DNA of 64,000 nucleotides, taken from Bradyrhizobium diazoefficiens. GTDB lineage: Bacteria > Pseudomonadota > Alphaproteobacteria > Rhizobiales > Xanthobacteraceae. A program made the position numbers and the translations under genes. The stretch spans positions 6,228,501 to 6,292,500 of the forward strand of contig NZ_CP067102.1 in assembly GCF_016616885.1 (NCBI RefSeq), written 5' to 3'. Positions within the stretch are counted from its first letter, which is position 1. Every line of letters begins with the position of its first letter. Below, piece after piece: positions 7,777-16,279 of this stretch. The notes under the pieces were generated by a model, which was not told the origin of the DNA, did not search any database, and was given only the letters and a program-made list of their open reading frames with translations.

Positions 7777-8778
7777 CTAGTTCGTGGTGCTCTTGGCTTC
7801 CTTCAGGAACTCGTCGATCAGCGGCTGGCCGACACGGCTCGCCGCATCCTTGTAGACCGGCTCCATCGCCTTGCGCATCGCCTCGTCCTGCTCCGGCGTG
7901 AGCTTGATGATCTCGCTCTTGCCGCTCTTCCTGATCTCGGCGAGCGCGTCGTCGTTTTCCTTCTGCGACTGCGCGTTGTTGAAGTCGGTCGCTTCCTTCA
8001 TCGCCTTCGAGAGCTGGCCGCGGATGTCGGCCGGCAGATCGTCCCAGAACTTCTTGTTCACGATCACGACGTAGCCGATGTAACCGTGATTGGTCTCGGT
8101 GATGTACTTCTGCACCTCGTGCATCTTCTGGGTATAGATGTTCGACCAGGTGTTCTCCTGGCCATCCACCACGCCGGTCTGCAGCGCCTGGTAGACTTCC
8201 GAGAACGCCATCACCTGCGGCAGCGAACCGAGCGCCTTGAACTGGGCCTGCAGCACGCGCGAGGACTGGATGCGGAACTTGACGCCCTGATAATCCGCCG
8301 GCGCCACCAGCTTCTTGTTGGCGCTCATCTGCTTGAAGCCGTTGTCCCAATAGGCAAGGCCGGTGATGCCTTTGGAATCCAGCTGCTTGAGCAGCCGCGC
8401 GCCGAGCGGACCTTCCGTCACCTTCCGCAGCGTCTTCAGGTCGGGAAGGATGTAGGGCAGATCGAACACCTCGAATTCACGGATGCCGAGCGGGCCGAAT
8501 TTGGAGTTGGATGGCGCCAGCATCTGCACGCTGCCGAGCTGAAGCGCCTCAAGCTCTTCCTTGTCCTTGTAGAGCGACGAGTTCGGATAGACCTCGATCT
8601 TGACCTTGCCACCGGTGTACTTCTCGGCGAGCTCCTTGAACTTCTCGGTCGCCTTGCCCTTCGGCGTATCGGTCGCGACGACGTGGCTGAACTTGATGAT
8701 GATCGGGTCGGCGCTGGCGGGGCCGGCAAGGCCAAGTGCCAGTGCCGCGACGGACGCCGCGATCGCGAAGGTGCGCAT
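7777..8778 (-). CDS. TRAP transporter DctP-type solute-binding protein (orphan)
   Basis: 333 residues with a 23-residue signal peptide ending PASA. The mature protein starts DPIIIKFSHVVATDTPKGKA and has the DctP features: GSVQMLAPSNSKFGPL, GVKFRIQSSRVL (the conserved substrate-carboxylate Arg), and QENTWSNIYTQKMHEVQKYI. DctP proteins deliver dicarboxylates or other organic acids to the DctQM membrane pair. No DctQ or DctM gene is adjacent on either side, so this binding protein must use a transporter encoded elsewhere, or its partners have been lost. GGGAGAGA lies before ATG 8778. Confidence 0.9.
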   Translation of the reverse strand: MRTFAIAASVAALALGLAGPASADPIIIKFSHVVATDTPKGKATEKFKELAEKYTGGKVKIEVYPNSSLYKDKEELEALQLGSVQMLAPSNSKFGPLGIREFEVFDLPYILPDLKTLRKVTEGPLGARLLKQLDSKGITGLAYWDNGFKQMSANKKLVAPADYQGVKFRIQSSRVLQAQFKALGSLPQVMAFSEVYQALQTGVVDGQENTWSNIYTQKMHEVQKYITETNHGYIGYVVIVNKKFWDDLPADIRGQLSKAMKEATDFNNAQSQKENDDALAEIRKSGKSEIIKLTPEQDEAMRKAMEPVYKDAASRVGQPLIDEFLKEAKSTTN

Positions 8779-8920
8779 AATCTCTCCCTGTTGCTTTTTT
8801 GGGCTGCCCGGCGTGCGGGCGGCCGATCCTCATGCTAGGCCAAATCAATACAGGCCGGCGCTCGCGCGTGCTATTGGCCGTTAGCAGGGCAGCTATTCGT
8901 CATGAATGCAGGCACCGCTG

Positions 8921-9075
8921 CGCTCCCTCTCCCGCTTGCGGGAGAGGGTTGGGGAGAGGGTGTCTCCGTAACGCGACATTCCCTTGGAGGAAAGAACCTC
9001 ACCCGCCACGCGCGGGACGATGCTTCGCATCGCCCGGGCGTGTAGGCCTCTCCCGCAAGCGGGAGAGGCGAAGTC
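8921..9075. repeat. Pair of palindromic intergenic repeats (CTCTCCCGC-type)
   Basis: Two near-identical palindromes, 8925-8948 and 9046-9069, each pair CTCTCCCGC with GCGGGAGAG around a 4-base loop. Between them is a third stem-loop at 9018-9033 (CGATGC-TTC-GCATCG). The unit resembles the dispersed repeat elements common in bradyrhizobia; it fills most of the 304-base gap between leuA and the DctP gene and may also end transcription of leuA. Confidence 0.75.
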
Positions 9076-9082
9076 AGCAGCG

Positions 9083-10645
9083 TCAGCTCGCCGCAGCCGT
9101 CGTCACCGTGTCGCGCTGGCGCTTCATGACGATCTTGTTGAGCGCGCCGAGATAGGCTTTTGCCGACGCCACCAGCGTATCCGGATCCGCCGCACGCGCC
9201 GTCATCGCACGTCCCTCATGCGACAGCCGCACGGAGACCTCGGCTTGCGCATCGGTGCCTTCGGTGACCGCGTGGACCTGATACAGCTCGAGCTTGGCCT
9301 CATGCGGCACCAGGCGCTTGATGCAGTTGAACACCGCATCGACAGGACCGTTGCCTTCGGCCTCCTCGATCTTGATCTGGCCGTCGACGTCGAGCTTCAT
9401 GGTCGCGCGCTGCGGGCCATGGGTGCCGGCGATCACGGTCAGCGAGGTCAGCTTGATGCGATCGTGCGACGCCGCCATCTCCTCGTCGACCAATGCCTCG
9501 ATGTCCTCGTCGTAGATGTCCTTCTTGCGGTCGGCGAGCGCCTTCATCCGCGTGAACGCATCTTCCAGCTGGTTCGGACCGAGCTTGTAGCCCATCTCCT
9601 CCAGCTTGTGCACGAAGGCGTGGCGTCCGGAATGCTTGCCGAGCACCAGCGAGGACTGCTTCAGGCCGACCATCTCGGGCCGCATGATCTCGTAGGTCGA
9701 GGCATCCTTCAGCACGCCGTCCTGGTGAATGCCGCTCTCATGGGCGAAGGCGTTGCGGCCGACGATGGCCTTGTTGTACTGCACCGGGAACGAGGTCGCC
9801 GCCGACACCACCTTCGAGGCGCGGGTCAGCTGCGTGGTGTCGATCTTGTTCCAGTACGGGAATTTGTCGTTGCGCACGTTGATCGCCATCACGATCTCTT
9901 CGAGCGCGGCGTTGCCGGCGCGCTCGCCAATGCCGTTGATGGTGCACTCGACCTGACGCGCGCCGCCGACCACGCCGGCCAGCGAGTTCGCCACGGCCAT
10001 GCCGAGGTCGTTATGGCAGTGCACGGAGAACACCGCCTTGTCCGAGTTCGGCACGCGCTCGATCAGCGTCTTCATGAAGTGCGTGTATTCCTCAGGCACC
10101 GTGTAGCCGACGGTATCGGGGATGTTCACGGTGGTGGCACCGGCCTTGATGACGGCCTCGACGATACGGCAGAGATATTCCATCTCGCTGCGGGTGCCGT
10201 CCTCGGCCGACCATTCGACGTCGTCGATCTGGTTGCGGGCGCGCGCGACCATCGCGACCGAGGTCTCGATCACCTGCTCCGGCGTCTTGTTCAGCTTCAC
10301 CCGCATATGCAGCGGCGAGGTCGCGATCACGGTGTGGACGCGGCCGCGTTTCGCAAACTTCACGGCTTCGGCGCAGCGGTCGATGTCGGCCGGGTGCGCG
10401 CGCGACAGGCCGGCGATAACGGCGTTCTTGGAGCGGCGGGCGATCTCGCTGACCGCCTGGAAGTCGCCTTCCGAGGTGATCGGGAAGCCGGCTTCGATGA
10501 CGTCGACGCCCATATCGTCCAGCAGCTCGGCGACCTCGAGCTTCTCCTCGAAGGTCATGGTGGCGCCGGGGCACTGCTCGCCGTCGCGCAGCGTGGTGTC
10601 GAAAATGATGACGCGGTCCTTGTCGGACTTGTTCACGGTGGCCAT
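9083..10645 (-). CDS. leuA: 2-isopropylmalate synthase
   Basis: 520 residues, full length for LeuA. It condenses acetyl-CoA with 2-oxoisovalerate, the first committed step of leucine synthesis, in the cytoplasm. The TIM-barrel part has VIIFDTTLRDGEQCPGATM (catalytic Arg and metal Asp), the metal-binding HCHNDLGMAVANS and NGIGERAGNAALEEI. A linker then leads to the C-terminal regulatory domain (about residues 390-505), which binds leucine for feedback inhibition. AAAGGA precedes ATG 10645. Upstream lies a Leu-rich leader peptide with alternative hairpins (10681-10871), so expression is probably attenuated by leucine supply. No other leu genes are adjacent. Confidence 0.97.
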   Translation of the reverse strand: MATVNKSDKDRVIIFDTTLRDGEQCPGATMTFEEKLEVAELLDDMGVDVIEAGFPITSEGDFQAVSEIARRSKNAVIAGLSRAHPADIDRCAEAVKFAKRGRVHTVIATSPLHMRVKLNKTPEQVIETSVAMVARARNQIDDVEWSAEDGTRSEMEYLCRIVEAVIKAGATTVNIPDTVGYTVPEEYTHFMKTLIERVPNSDKAVFSVHCHNDLGMAVANSLAGVVGGARQVECTINGIGERAGNAALEEIVMAINVRNDKFPYWNKIDTTQLTRASKVVSAATSFPVQYNKAIVGRNAFAHESGIHQDGVLKDASTYEIMRPEMVGLKQSSLVLGKHSGRHAFVHKLEEMGYKLGPNQLEDAFTRMKALADRKKDIYDEDIEALVDEEMAASHDRIKLTSLTVIAGTHGPQRATMKLDVDGQIKIEEAEGNGPVDAVFNCIKRLVPHEAKLELYQVHAVTEGTDAQAEVSVRLSHEGRAMTARAADPDTLVASAKAYLGALNKIVMKRQRDTVTTAAAS

Positions 10646-10680
10646 TTCGAAAATTCCTTTAAGCGTTCGCGCCGATCATT

Positions 10681-10758
10681 CTGGGCGCATCTCGGGTCCG
10701 GTGATCTCGTACACCCCCTGAGCGCCCAGGCGCGTCGCGCCCAGCCGGCCCTCAGGGG
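10681..10758 (-). promoter_or_regulatory. Candidate leuA attenuator: two mutually exclusive hairpins
   Basis: In transcript order, arm A (10758-10751, CCCCTGAG) pairs perfectly with CTCAGGGG at 10722-10715. The overlapping arm B (10729-10722, CTGGGCGC) pairs perfectly with GCGCCCAG at 10688-10681. The two helices share the bases around 10722, so they compete. The stop codon of the leader peptide lies inside arm A, so a terminating ribosome would mask arm A and favour B:C. No U-run follows either helix, so the outcome could be Rho-dependent termination or control of ribosome access to leuA. Confidence 0.68.
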
Positions 10759-10871
10759 CAAGTAAGAAGAAGCCCGCCAATAAGGAGGGTGGGCAGCAGC
10801 GCGGCCGGGAACGTGGCGGCGGCCAGAGCCACCTCCCCCGAAATCCCATCGATTTGGCCGCGAATCAGCAT
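10752..10871 (-). CDS. leuL: Leucine-rich leader peptide of leuA (39 aa)
   Basis: ATG at 10869-10871 with AAAAGGG 7 bases upstream opens a 39-codon frame ending in TGA at 10752-10754, 106 bases before leuA. The second half is strikingly Leu-rich: it contains ALL, TLL and GLLL, with 8 Leu among the last 26 residues, encoded as CTG CTG, CTC CTT and CTT CTT CTT. A short Leu-run peptide directly upstream of leuA, with its stop inside a regulatory hairpin, is the layout of ribosome-mediated attenuation. The first 13 residues are ordinary, and a GTG at codon 14 is an alternative start but lacks spacing for a ribosome site. Confidence 0.75.
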   Translation of the reverse strand: MLIRGQIDGISGEVALAAATFPAALLPTLLIGGLLLTCP

Positions 10872-11358
10872 TGCCAGACCCTTTTGAGCCCCAAATTCTC
10901 GGTCAAAACCGTTGACGGTTGGTTGCCGGGAGGCTCGAGTGCGTCGTTTCTAAACGAGAAATGGCAGCAACTGCAACGCCAAAAGATGGTCAATATAGGT
11001 GACCTAACATCCCTCGAATAGGCGAGAACGTAGCCACCTTCTCGGGGTCGTCCTGGCGAAAGCCAGGACCCATATCGCGAGGTCCTTCGATTTTGAGACG
11101 GCACCAATCCCAACCGGCCAGTCTGTCCCGCCCTGCCACTCACATCCGCGACGGCGCCGCGCGCGTCCACAGCAGCCCGATCCGCGGCTCGTGACGACGT
11201 ACGACCGCCCCTTTTCGCCGGATCAGGATGGGCGATACATACGACAAATCCGAATTTCGGTAAAGTGGAATATTTCGACGCGCGCCGATTGACCCAGGCT
11301 TGCGTGTTTTGCCCGGCGGGGCAACGCAAGGGATAGCGCTGCTGTGGCGCCTGGAGGT
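10872..11358. other. leuA upstream region with inverted repeats, no gene seen
   Basis: 487 bases. A perfect inverted repeat AACCGT-TG-ACGGTT lies at 10907-10920, 36 bases upstream of the leader start, and could be an operator or a leader hairpin. At 11050-11069, GTCCTGGC-GAAA-GCCAGGAC forms a strong stem-loop of a type dispersed in bradyrhizobial intergenic DNA. No clear -35/-10 pair or protein-coding frame was found. Confidence 0.5.
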
Positions 11359-11607
11359 CTACCCCGCGCGACGCGAGCGGGCCCTGCTTTCCCAGCGGTC
11401 CAGCATCTGGCCGAGTTCACCGAGGGCGGGGGACGGAGTTTCGTTCGTGTTGGCGGGAACGGTGGGGCTAAGCCAGTCCGGCTGCGTGTAGCCGCTCGAG
11501 CGGCGAGCCGCGGCACGCCGTTTGCGGGACTGGAAATCGCGCGTGAAATAGCCGGCCGCATACGCGATCCCGAGCAACACGATCAATGTGATGATACCCT
11601 GCATCAT
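11359..11607 (-). CDS. Small single-pass membrane protein, unknown function (82 aa)
   Basis: From ATG 11607 (GAGAAAGG about 10 bases upstream) the protein begins MMQGIITLIVLLGIAYAAGY, one N-terminal membrane helix. A basic stretch (SRKRRAAARRSS) and a Pro/Ser-rich tail with LGELGQMLDRWESRARSRR follow. This topology predicts a short membrane anchor with a cytoplasmic C-terminus. I recognise no family. A longer reading to 11661 adds 18 unlikely residues. It stands alone between leuA and a divergently transcribed lactonase gene. Confidence 0.6.
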   Translation of the reverse strand: MMQGIITLIVLLGIAYAAGYFTRDFQSRKRRAAARRSSGYTQPDWLSPTVPANTNETPSPALGELGQMLDRWESRARSRRAG

Positions 11608-11917
11608 TGGCTGCGGCCTTTCTCTCCCGAGGTTTCTGGGCAGCAATACGGGCAACGTCAAGGCTTGACAGGGCCCAAACTGGGGCTGGGTTAATTCCCC
11701 AAGGGATCCCTCAAGGGCACGCGAATTGTCGCGTCACACCGTGCAGAACGGCCGTTCACATTTATTCCCGCATGAATCGGCAAATTGACGAATTCAGCCA
11801 TCTTTAATCGCGCAGACGATGCGACGGCAGCCCTCGCAACTCGTCGCGGACGGGACTAACCTTGCACTTGCTCGGCCGGATCAACCGGCCAGCCGAACAT
11901 GACCTGGGAGGACGCGA

Positions 11918-13141
11918 ATGACACGCCAACAGCAGCGTGAGCAGGATGTTGCGCTTTCACGACGGACGCTGGTCCAGGGACTTGCGCTCGGTGCCGCGGC
12001 CACGATGGCCGGAACGGGCGCCGCACTGGCCCAGACCGGACCTGCCGCCCCGCCGACGACAATCACCACCCCGCCGCGCGATTTCAGTCCGCGCGGCGCG
12101 CCGACCACTTATTTCTGGGACCCCGACGTCATCGCCGTCGATCCGTCCTTCAACGACCTCGCGCAGCCCAACACCTCGATCAAGCGGCTCCATACCGGCC
12201 TGTTGTGGGCGGAAGGTCCGGCGTGGAACGCGCAGGGGCGTTATCTCCTCTGGAGCGACATTCCCAACAACCGGCAGATGCGCTGGAGCGAGGACGACGG
12301 CCATGTCAGTGTATTCCGCACGCCGTCGAACTACAGCAACGGCAATTCGTTCGACTTCCAGGGCCGCCAGCTCTCTTGCGAGCACCTGACCCGGCGGGTG
12401 ACGCGCTATGAGAACGACGGCACCGCCACGATCCTCTGCGACAATTACAACGGCAAGAAGCTGAACTCGCCGAACGACGTCGTCGCGCATCCCGACGGCA
12501 GCTACTGGTTCACCGATCCGCCCTATGGCGGCCAGCTCTACGAGGGCGAACCCGATGCTGCGGGCGGACCGAGCAATGCGCCCGGCAAGCTCAATCCACG
12601 GATCGGGCAGCCGGCCGGTTTCGCGCCGGGCAAGCGTGAGCTGCCGACCAATTGCTATCGCATCGACCCCTCAGGCCGCGTCGATCTCGTCGTCACCGAG
12701 GACCAGGTGCCCGATCCCAACGGCCTGTGCTTCTCGCCCGACTTCAAGAAGCTCTACGTCGTCTCGACCGGCAAGGGACCGGGCGACACCGGCGCGGGCG
12801 GCAAGGGCGAGGTGTTCGTGTTCGACGTCGGCAGCGACAACAAATTGTCCAACCATAAGCGGTTCAGCGATTTCATGATCGACGGCGTGAAGTGCGGACC
12901 CGACGGCGTGCGCTGCGACGTCAACGGCAATGTCTGGGCCTCCAGCAATGCCGGTCGCGCCGTCGGCTATAACGGCGTGACGGTGTGGTCGCCGGACGGC
13001 AAGCTGCTCGGCCGTATCCGCCTGCCGGAAGTCTGCGGCAACATCTGCTTCGGCGGGCCGAAGCGCAACCGCCTGTTCATGGCCGCGAGCCAGTCGCTCT
13101 ACGCCGTGTACACAGCGACGCAAGGTGCGGGACCGGGCTGA
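11918..13141 (+). CDS. SMP-30/gluconolactonase-family protein, Tat-exported
   Basis: 407 residues. The N-terminus carries a twin-arginine signal, SRRTLVQGLALGAAATMAG, cleaved near ALAQ. The mature protein is a six-bladed propeller of the SMP-30/gluconolactonase type: LLWAEGPAWNAQGRYLLWSD (first metal Glu), then KLNSPNDVVAHPDGSYWFTD (Asn/Asp of the site), PNGLCFSPDFKKLYVVSTG and the NVWASSNAG blade. It should hydrolyse a sugar lactone or related ester in the periplasm. GGGAGGACGCG precedes ATG 11918. A signal-less paralogue lies at 22368-23267, next to a sugar ABC transporter; the two share IPNNR and ECP-type motifs in the same order. Confidence 0.88.
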   Translation: MTRQQQREQDVALSRRTLVQGLALGAAATMAGTGAALAQTGPAAPPTTITTPPRDFSPRGAPTTYFWDPDVIAVDPSFNDLAQPNTSIKRLHTGLLWAEGPAWNAQGRYLLWSDIPNNRQMRWSEDDGHVSVFRTPSNYSNGNSFDFQGRQLSCEHLTRRVTRYENDGTATILCDNYNGKKLNSPNDVVAHPDGSYWFTDPPYGGQLYEGEPDAAGGPSNAPGKLNPRIGQPAGFAPGKRELPTNCYRIDPSGRVDLVVTEDQVPDPNGLCFSPDFKKLYVVSTGKGPGDTGAGGKGEVFVFDVGSDNKLSNHKRFSDFMIDGVKCGPDGVRCDVNGNVWASSNAGRAVGYNGVTVWSPDGKLLGRIRLPEVCGNICFGGPKRNRLFMAASQSLYAVYTATQGAGPG

Positions 13142-13227
13142 GCAGGCGTGAGCTGAATTGCGACGAGGCGCTGGCGTACTCCGCTGGCGCCTCAAATATG
13201 AAGCTGATCGTTCACAAGGACAACCAA

Positions 13228-13743
13228 ATGACCGTCACCGTTCGTCCGATGACTTTGCACGAGACTGCAATGATCATTGAGTATTTCCACGCAGCGACGC
13301 CGGAGCATTTGGAAATGCTCGGGGTCGATCCGTCGCGACTGCCGCAGGCATCGCAATGGCAGCGTCTCTATGAGCAGATGTTCGACCAGCCTGTCGAACA
13401 GAGGAGCAGCCTCTTGGTGAGTTGGCTTTACAATGACAGGTTTCTGGGGTTCTCCACCGCTGACAAGATCCGCGTTGGCCAGCAGGCGAATATGCACCTT
13501 CACATCACCGATGCCTCGCAACGTCAGCAGGGTATCGGCGTCGCATGTGTCAGGCAGACCGTCGAACTCTATTTCCAGATTCTCAAGCTCAAGCAGCTCT
13601 TCTGTGAGCCCAATGCGTTCAATGCGGCTCCGAACCGCACGCTGCAAAAGGCGGGCTTCAAGTACGTCAAGACGCACATGACCGTTCCGGGCCCTCTTAA
13701 CTTTCACCAAGCGGTGACCCGTTGGGTGATCGATAGAGGTTGA
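13228..13743 (+). CDS. GNAT-family N-acetyltransferase
   Basis: 171 residues from ATG 13228, chosen because AAGGA lies 8 bases upstream and the protein then starts directly with the first GNAT strand (MTVTVRPMTLHET). An in-frame ATG at 13198 adds 10 residues and lacks a ribosome site. The acetyl-CoA loop appears as DASQRQQGIGVACVRQTVE, a Q/RxxGxG/A variant, and a C-terminal strand has NAAPNRTLQKAGFKYVKTH, the typical motif of GNAT proteins acting on small molecules or peptides. The substrate cannot be named. It follows the lactonase gene and precedes ddlA on the same strand. Confidence 0.8.
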   Translation: MTVTVRPMTLHETAMIIEYFHAATPEHLEMLGVDPSRLPQASQWQRLYEQMFDQPVEQRSSLLVSWLYNDRFLGFSTADKIRVGQQANMHLHITDASQRQQGIGVACVRQTVELYFQILKLKQLFCEPNAFNAAPNRTLQKAGFKYVKTHMTVPGPLNFHQAVTRWVIDRG

Positions 13744-13802
13744 GGGCGTGCCTCTCCGCAGGCAGCACGTGACTTCCGGCCAGCGCGCGTGATAATTGAG
13801 CC

Positions 13803-14921
13803 ATGGCAGACAAAATTCGCGTCGTTGTTCTCTATGGCGGCAGGTCCGGTGAGCACGAGGTCTCGCTGAAATCGGCCGCCTCCGTGCTCAGGCATCTCGA
13901 CCGTGCGCTCTTTGAGGTGATCCCGGTCTCGATCGACAAGACGGGCCGATGGCAGTGGAACGATCTTGCCAGGATCGATCCGGCGCGGACGGCCTTGCCG
14001 ATCCTGCCCGATGCGCCCGAGATGCGGCTCGCCCGAAGAGCCGATGGACGCGGCGTTCTCATGCCGATGACCGAAGGCACAACCGACCCGATCGAGATCG
14101 ACGTCGTGTTTCCGGTGATGCACGGCCCCCTTTGCGAGGACGGCACCATGCAGGGGCTTCTGGAGCTGGCCGAGGTTGCCTATGTCGGGTCGGGCGTTCT
14201 CGCCTCCGCCGTCAGCATGGACAAGGATGTCGCCAAGCGGCTCGCGGAATTCGCCGGCGTTCCGGTCACGCCCTATCGCGTGCTCACCCGCAAGGCCTTC
14301 GCCGCGGATCGCGTCTCGTCTCTCGCCAAGGCGGTCGACGGTCTGAGCCTTCCGGTGTTCGTCAAGCCGTGCAACATGGGCTCCAGTGTCGGCATTCACA
14401 AGGTCAAGACGTGGGATGCACTTGCGCCAGCGCTCGATGATGCGTTTCGCTATGACGTCAAGGTGCTGGTCGAACAGGGCATCGACGCCCGCGAGATCGA
14501 GGTCGCCGTGCTCGAGGGCGAGACGCTGTTTGCGAGCGTCGCCAGCGAGCTAAATCCGAACGCCCATCACGAATTCTATTCGTACGAGGCCAAATATCTC
14601 GATCCCGACGGCGCCCGCGTCGATCTTCCGGCCAGGCTCGACCCGGCACAGATGGAGCGCGTGCGCGCGCTCGCGGTGCAAGTGTTCGCGGCGCTCGAAT
14701 GCAGCGACCTCGCGCGGGTCGATTTCTTCCTCGATCGGCAAACCGGCGAATTCTGCTTCAACGAGATCAACACCCTGCCCGGCTTCACGTCGATCAACAT
14801 GTATCCGAAGATGATGGAAGCCTCGGGCGTGCCATATGCAGAGCTGCTGACGCGCCTCGTCCATCTGGCGCTGGACCGCTATCAGCAGCGTCATGCCCTG
14901 GAACGCGGCTATTCGAGCTAG
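13803..14921 (+). CDS. ddlA: D-alanine--D-alanine ligase
   Basis: 372 residues. It joins two D-alanines with ATP for peptidoglycan precursors, in the cytoplasm. Motifs in order: VVVLYGGRSGEHEVSLKSA at the N-terminus, VMHGPLCEDGTMQGLLELAEVAYVG, KPCNMGSSVGIHKV in the ATP-grasp loop, and FNEINTLPGFTSINMYPKMM at the metal site. It stands outside any mur/fts cluster, so it is likely a second, Ddl-A-type copy in addition to the one expected in the division gene cluster. The FAD oxidoreductase gene starts 40 bases downstream. Confidence 0.95.
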   Translation: MADKIRVVVLYGGRSGEHEVSLKSAASVLRHLDRALFEVIPVSIDKTGRWQWNDLARIDPARTALPILPDAPEMRLARRADGRGVLMPMTEGTTDPIEIDVVFPVMHGPLCEDGTMQGLLELAEVAYVGSGVLASAVSMDKDVAKRLAEFAGVPVTPYRVLTRKAFAADRVSSLAKAVDGLSLPVFVKPCNMGSSVGIHKVKTWDALAPALDDAFRYDVKVLVEQGIDAREIEVAVLEGETLFASVASELNPNAHHEFYSYEAKYLDPDGARVDLPARLDPAQMERVRALAVQVFAALECSDLARVDFFLDRQTGEFCFNEINTLPGFTSINMYPKMMEASGVPYAELLTRLVHLALDRYQQRHALERGYSS

Positions 14922-14961
14922 GTTGTCTCCGCAAACGAGAGGCCGGGTCAGGAAACAAGCC

Positions 14962-16065
14962 ATGCGCGTTGTGATCTGCGGCGGCGGCGTGATCGGGGCC
15001 TGCACGGCTTACTTCCTCCGCCGTCATGGCGTCGAGGTCATCGTGGTCGAACGGACCGAGGTCGCGGCCGCGGCCTCCGGCAAGGCCGGCGGCTTTCTGG
15101 CACGCGACTGGTGTGCGGGTACGCCGCTCGATGCACTGGCGCGACGCAGTTTTGCGCTTCACGCACAACTGCCCGGGGAGATCGCGGGCGATTGGGGCTA
15201 CCGTGCGATGACCGCGTATAGCGGCTTCGTTGCGGCCGATGGTGATCCGCAACGCGACGCGCCGTCCAGGCTCGACTGGCTCAGCGACGGCATCGTCATT
15301 GCGCACCGCATCGGCACGACCGAGACGACTGCGATCGTCCATCCGCAAAAGTTCACATCGGCCGTGATGAACGCGGCGCTCGCGCAAGGCGCCGAGTTTC
15401 GCCGGGGCCGCTTCACGGGCATCGTGCGCGACGCAGATCGCAGCACCTTGAAGGGCGTCGGGGTGGAAGACGATGTCATCGAAGCGGACGCTGTCGTGAT
15501 CGCGATGGGACCATGGTCGCGGCTCGCGGCGCAATGGATGAGCCTGCCCGCTCTCTATGCTCAACGCAGCCCGAGCATCGTGTACGACACTGGCACGCAT
15601 GTATCGGCAGACGCCTTGTTTCTTGAGATGGAGATCTACGGCGAAACCACCCCCATCGAGGTGTTCCCTCGCCCGGATGGCAGCACCTATGTGACCGCTT
15701 GCCCCGACACCGCTGCCTTCCCCACTGATCCGGCCGACGTGAGGCCCGAGCCCAACCTTATGGACCGGTTGCAACAACTATCGGAGCGACTGTCGCCACT
15801 GTTCAGTCCAGAGAAGATCATCGCGCAGCAGGCCTGCTTTCGTCCGGTGACCGCGGACGGCCTGCCCTTGATTGGCCGAGTGCCGCAGGATGAAGGGCTC
15901 TATGTTGCGACTGGACACAGTGTCTGGGGTATCCTCAATGCCCCTGCAACCGGCGAAGCGCTAGCGGAGTTGATCGTCAAAGGCGCAACGCGCAATGTCG
16001 ACCTCGCGCCATTCGATCCGGCCCGCCTCAAGCCACTCGATCTGCCGCGGCGGCGATTGCGATGA
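14962..16065 (+). CDS. FAD-dependent oxidoreductase (DAO / glycine-oxidase-like)
   Basis: 367 residues from ATG 14962, behind CAGGA. The N-terminus is a dinucleotide fold, MRVVICGGGVIGACTAYFLR, ending in an acidic VVER that binds the FAD ribose. A substrate domain follows. The C-terminus reads FRPVTADGLPLIGRVP, then GLYVATGHSVWGILNAPATG, the second FAD contact of the DAO family. The closest type I recall is the FOXRED1/Tda3-like subgroup of amine or amino-acid oxidases. The substrate is unknown. Being 40 bases behind ddlA, it could act on D-amino acids, but that is only context. Confidence 0.85.
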   Translation: MRVVICGGGVIGACTAYFLRRHGVEVIVVERTEVAAAASGKAGGFLARDWCAGTPLDALARRSFALHAQLPGEIAGDWGYRAMTAYSGFVAADGDPQRDAPSRLDWLSDGIVIAHRIGTTETTAIVHPQKFTSAVMNAALAQGAEFRRGRFTGIVRDADRSTLKGVGVEDDVIEADAVVIAMGPWSRLAAQWMSLPALYAQRSPSIVYDTGTHVSADALFLEMEIYGETTPIEVFPRPDGSTYVTACPDTAAFPTDPADVRPEPNLMDRLQQLSERLSPLFSPEKIIAQQACFRPVTADGLPLIGRVPQDEGLYVATGHSVWGILNAPATGEALAELIVKGATRNVDLAPFDPARLKPLDLPRRRLR

Positions 16066-16279
16066 CACACTTGCGCACCTGCGATGCCCTCGCATGGCCG
16101 CCGACGAAATCTGCATGCCTGCGTGCGGAATAACGCTCCGTCATGCCCGATATTTGCGCCGCTAGAACTTTAGTCCCCATCGTACAATCCTGAATACAGT
16201 TTCACTTGCCGAGGATTCTCGCGTCGTTATAGTCCCGCTCCAATAGCTCAAAGAAGCTTGGTTCAAGGGAGAGAACAAC

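Noticed and set aside
8921..9075. Possible CRISPR array
   Set aside because: Only two palindromic units with one unrelated spacer-like interval and internal stem-loops; no cas genes; fits a dispersed palindromic repeat.
8984..10765. 593-codon plus-strand frame opposite leuA
   Set aside because: Antisense of a confidently assigned leuA; composition typical of a shadow.
10945..10960. TTTAGAAACG upstream of leuA as an iron-control (Irr) element
   Set aside because: Only one half of the expected TTTAGAA-N3-TTCTAAA pattern is present.
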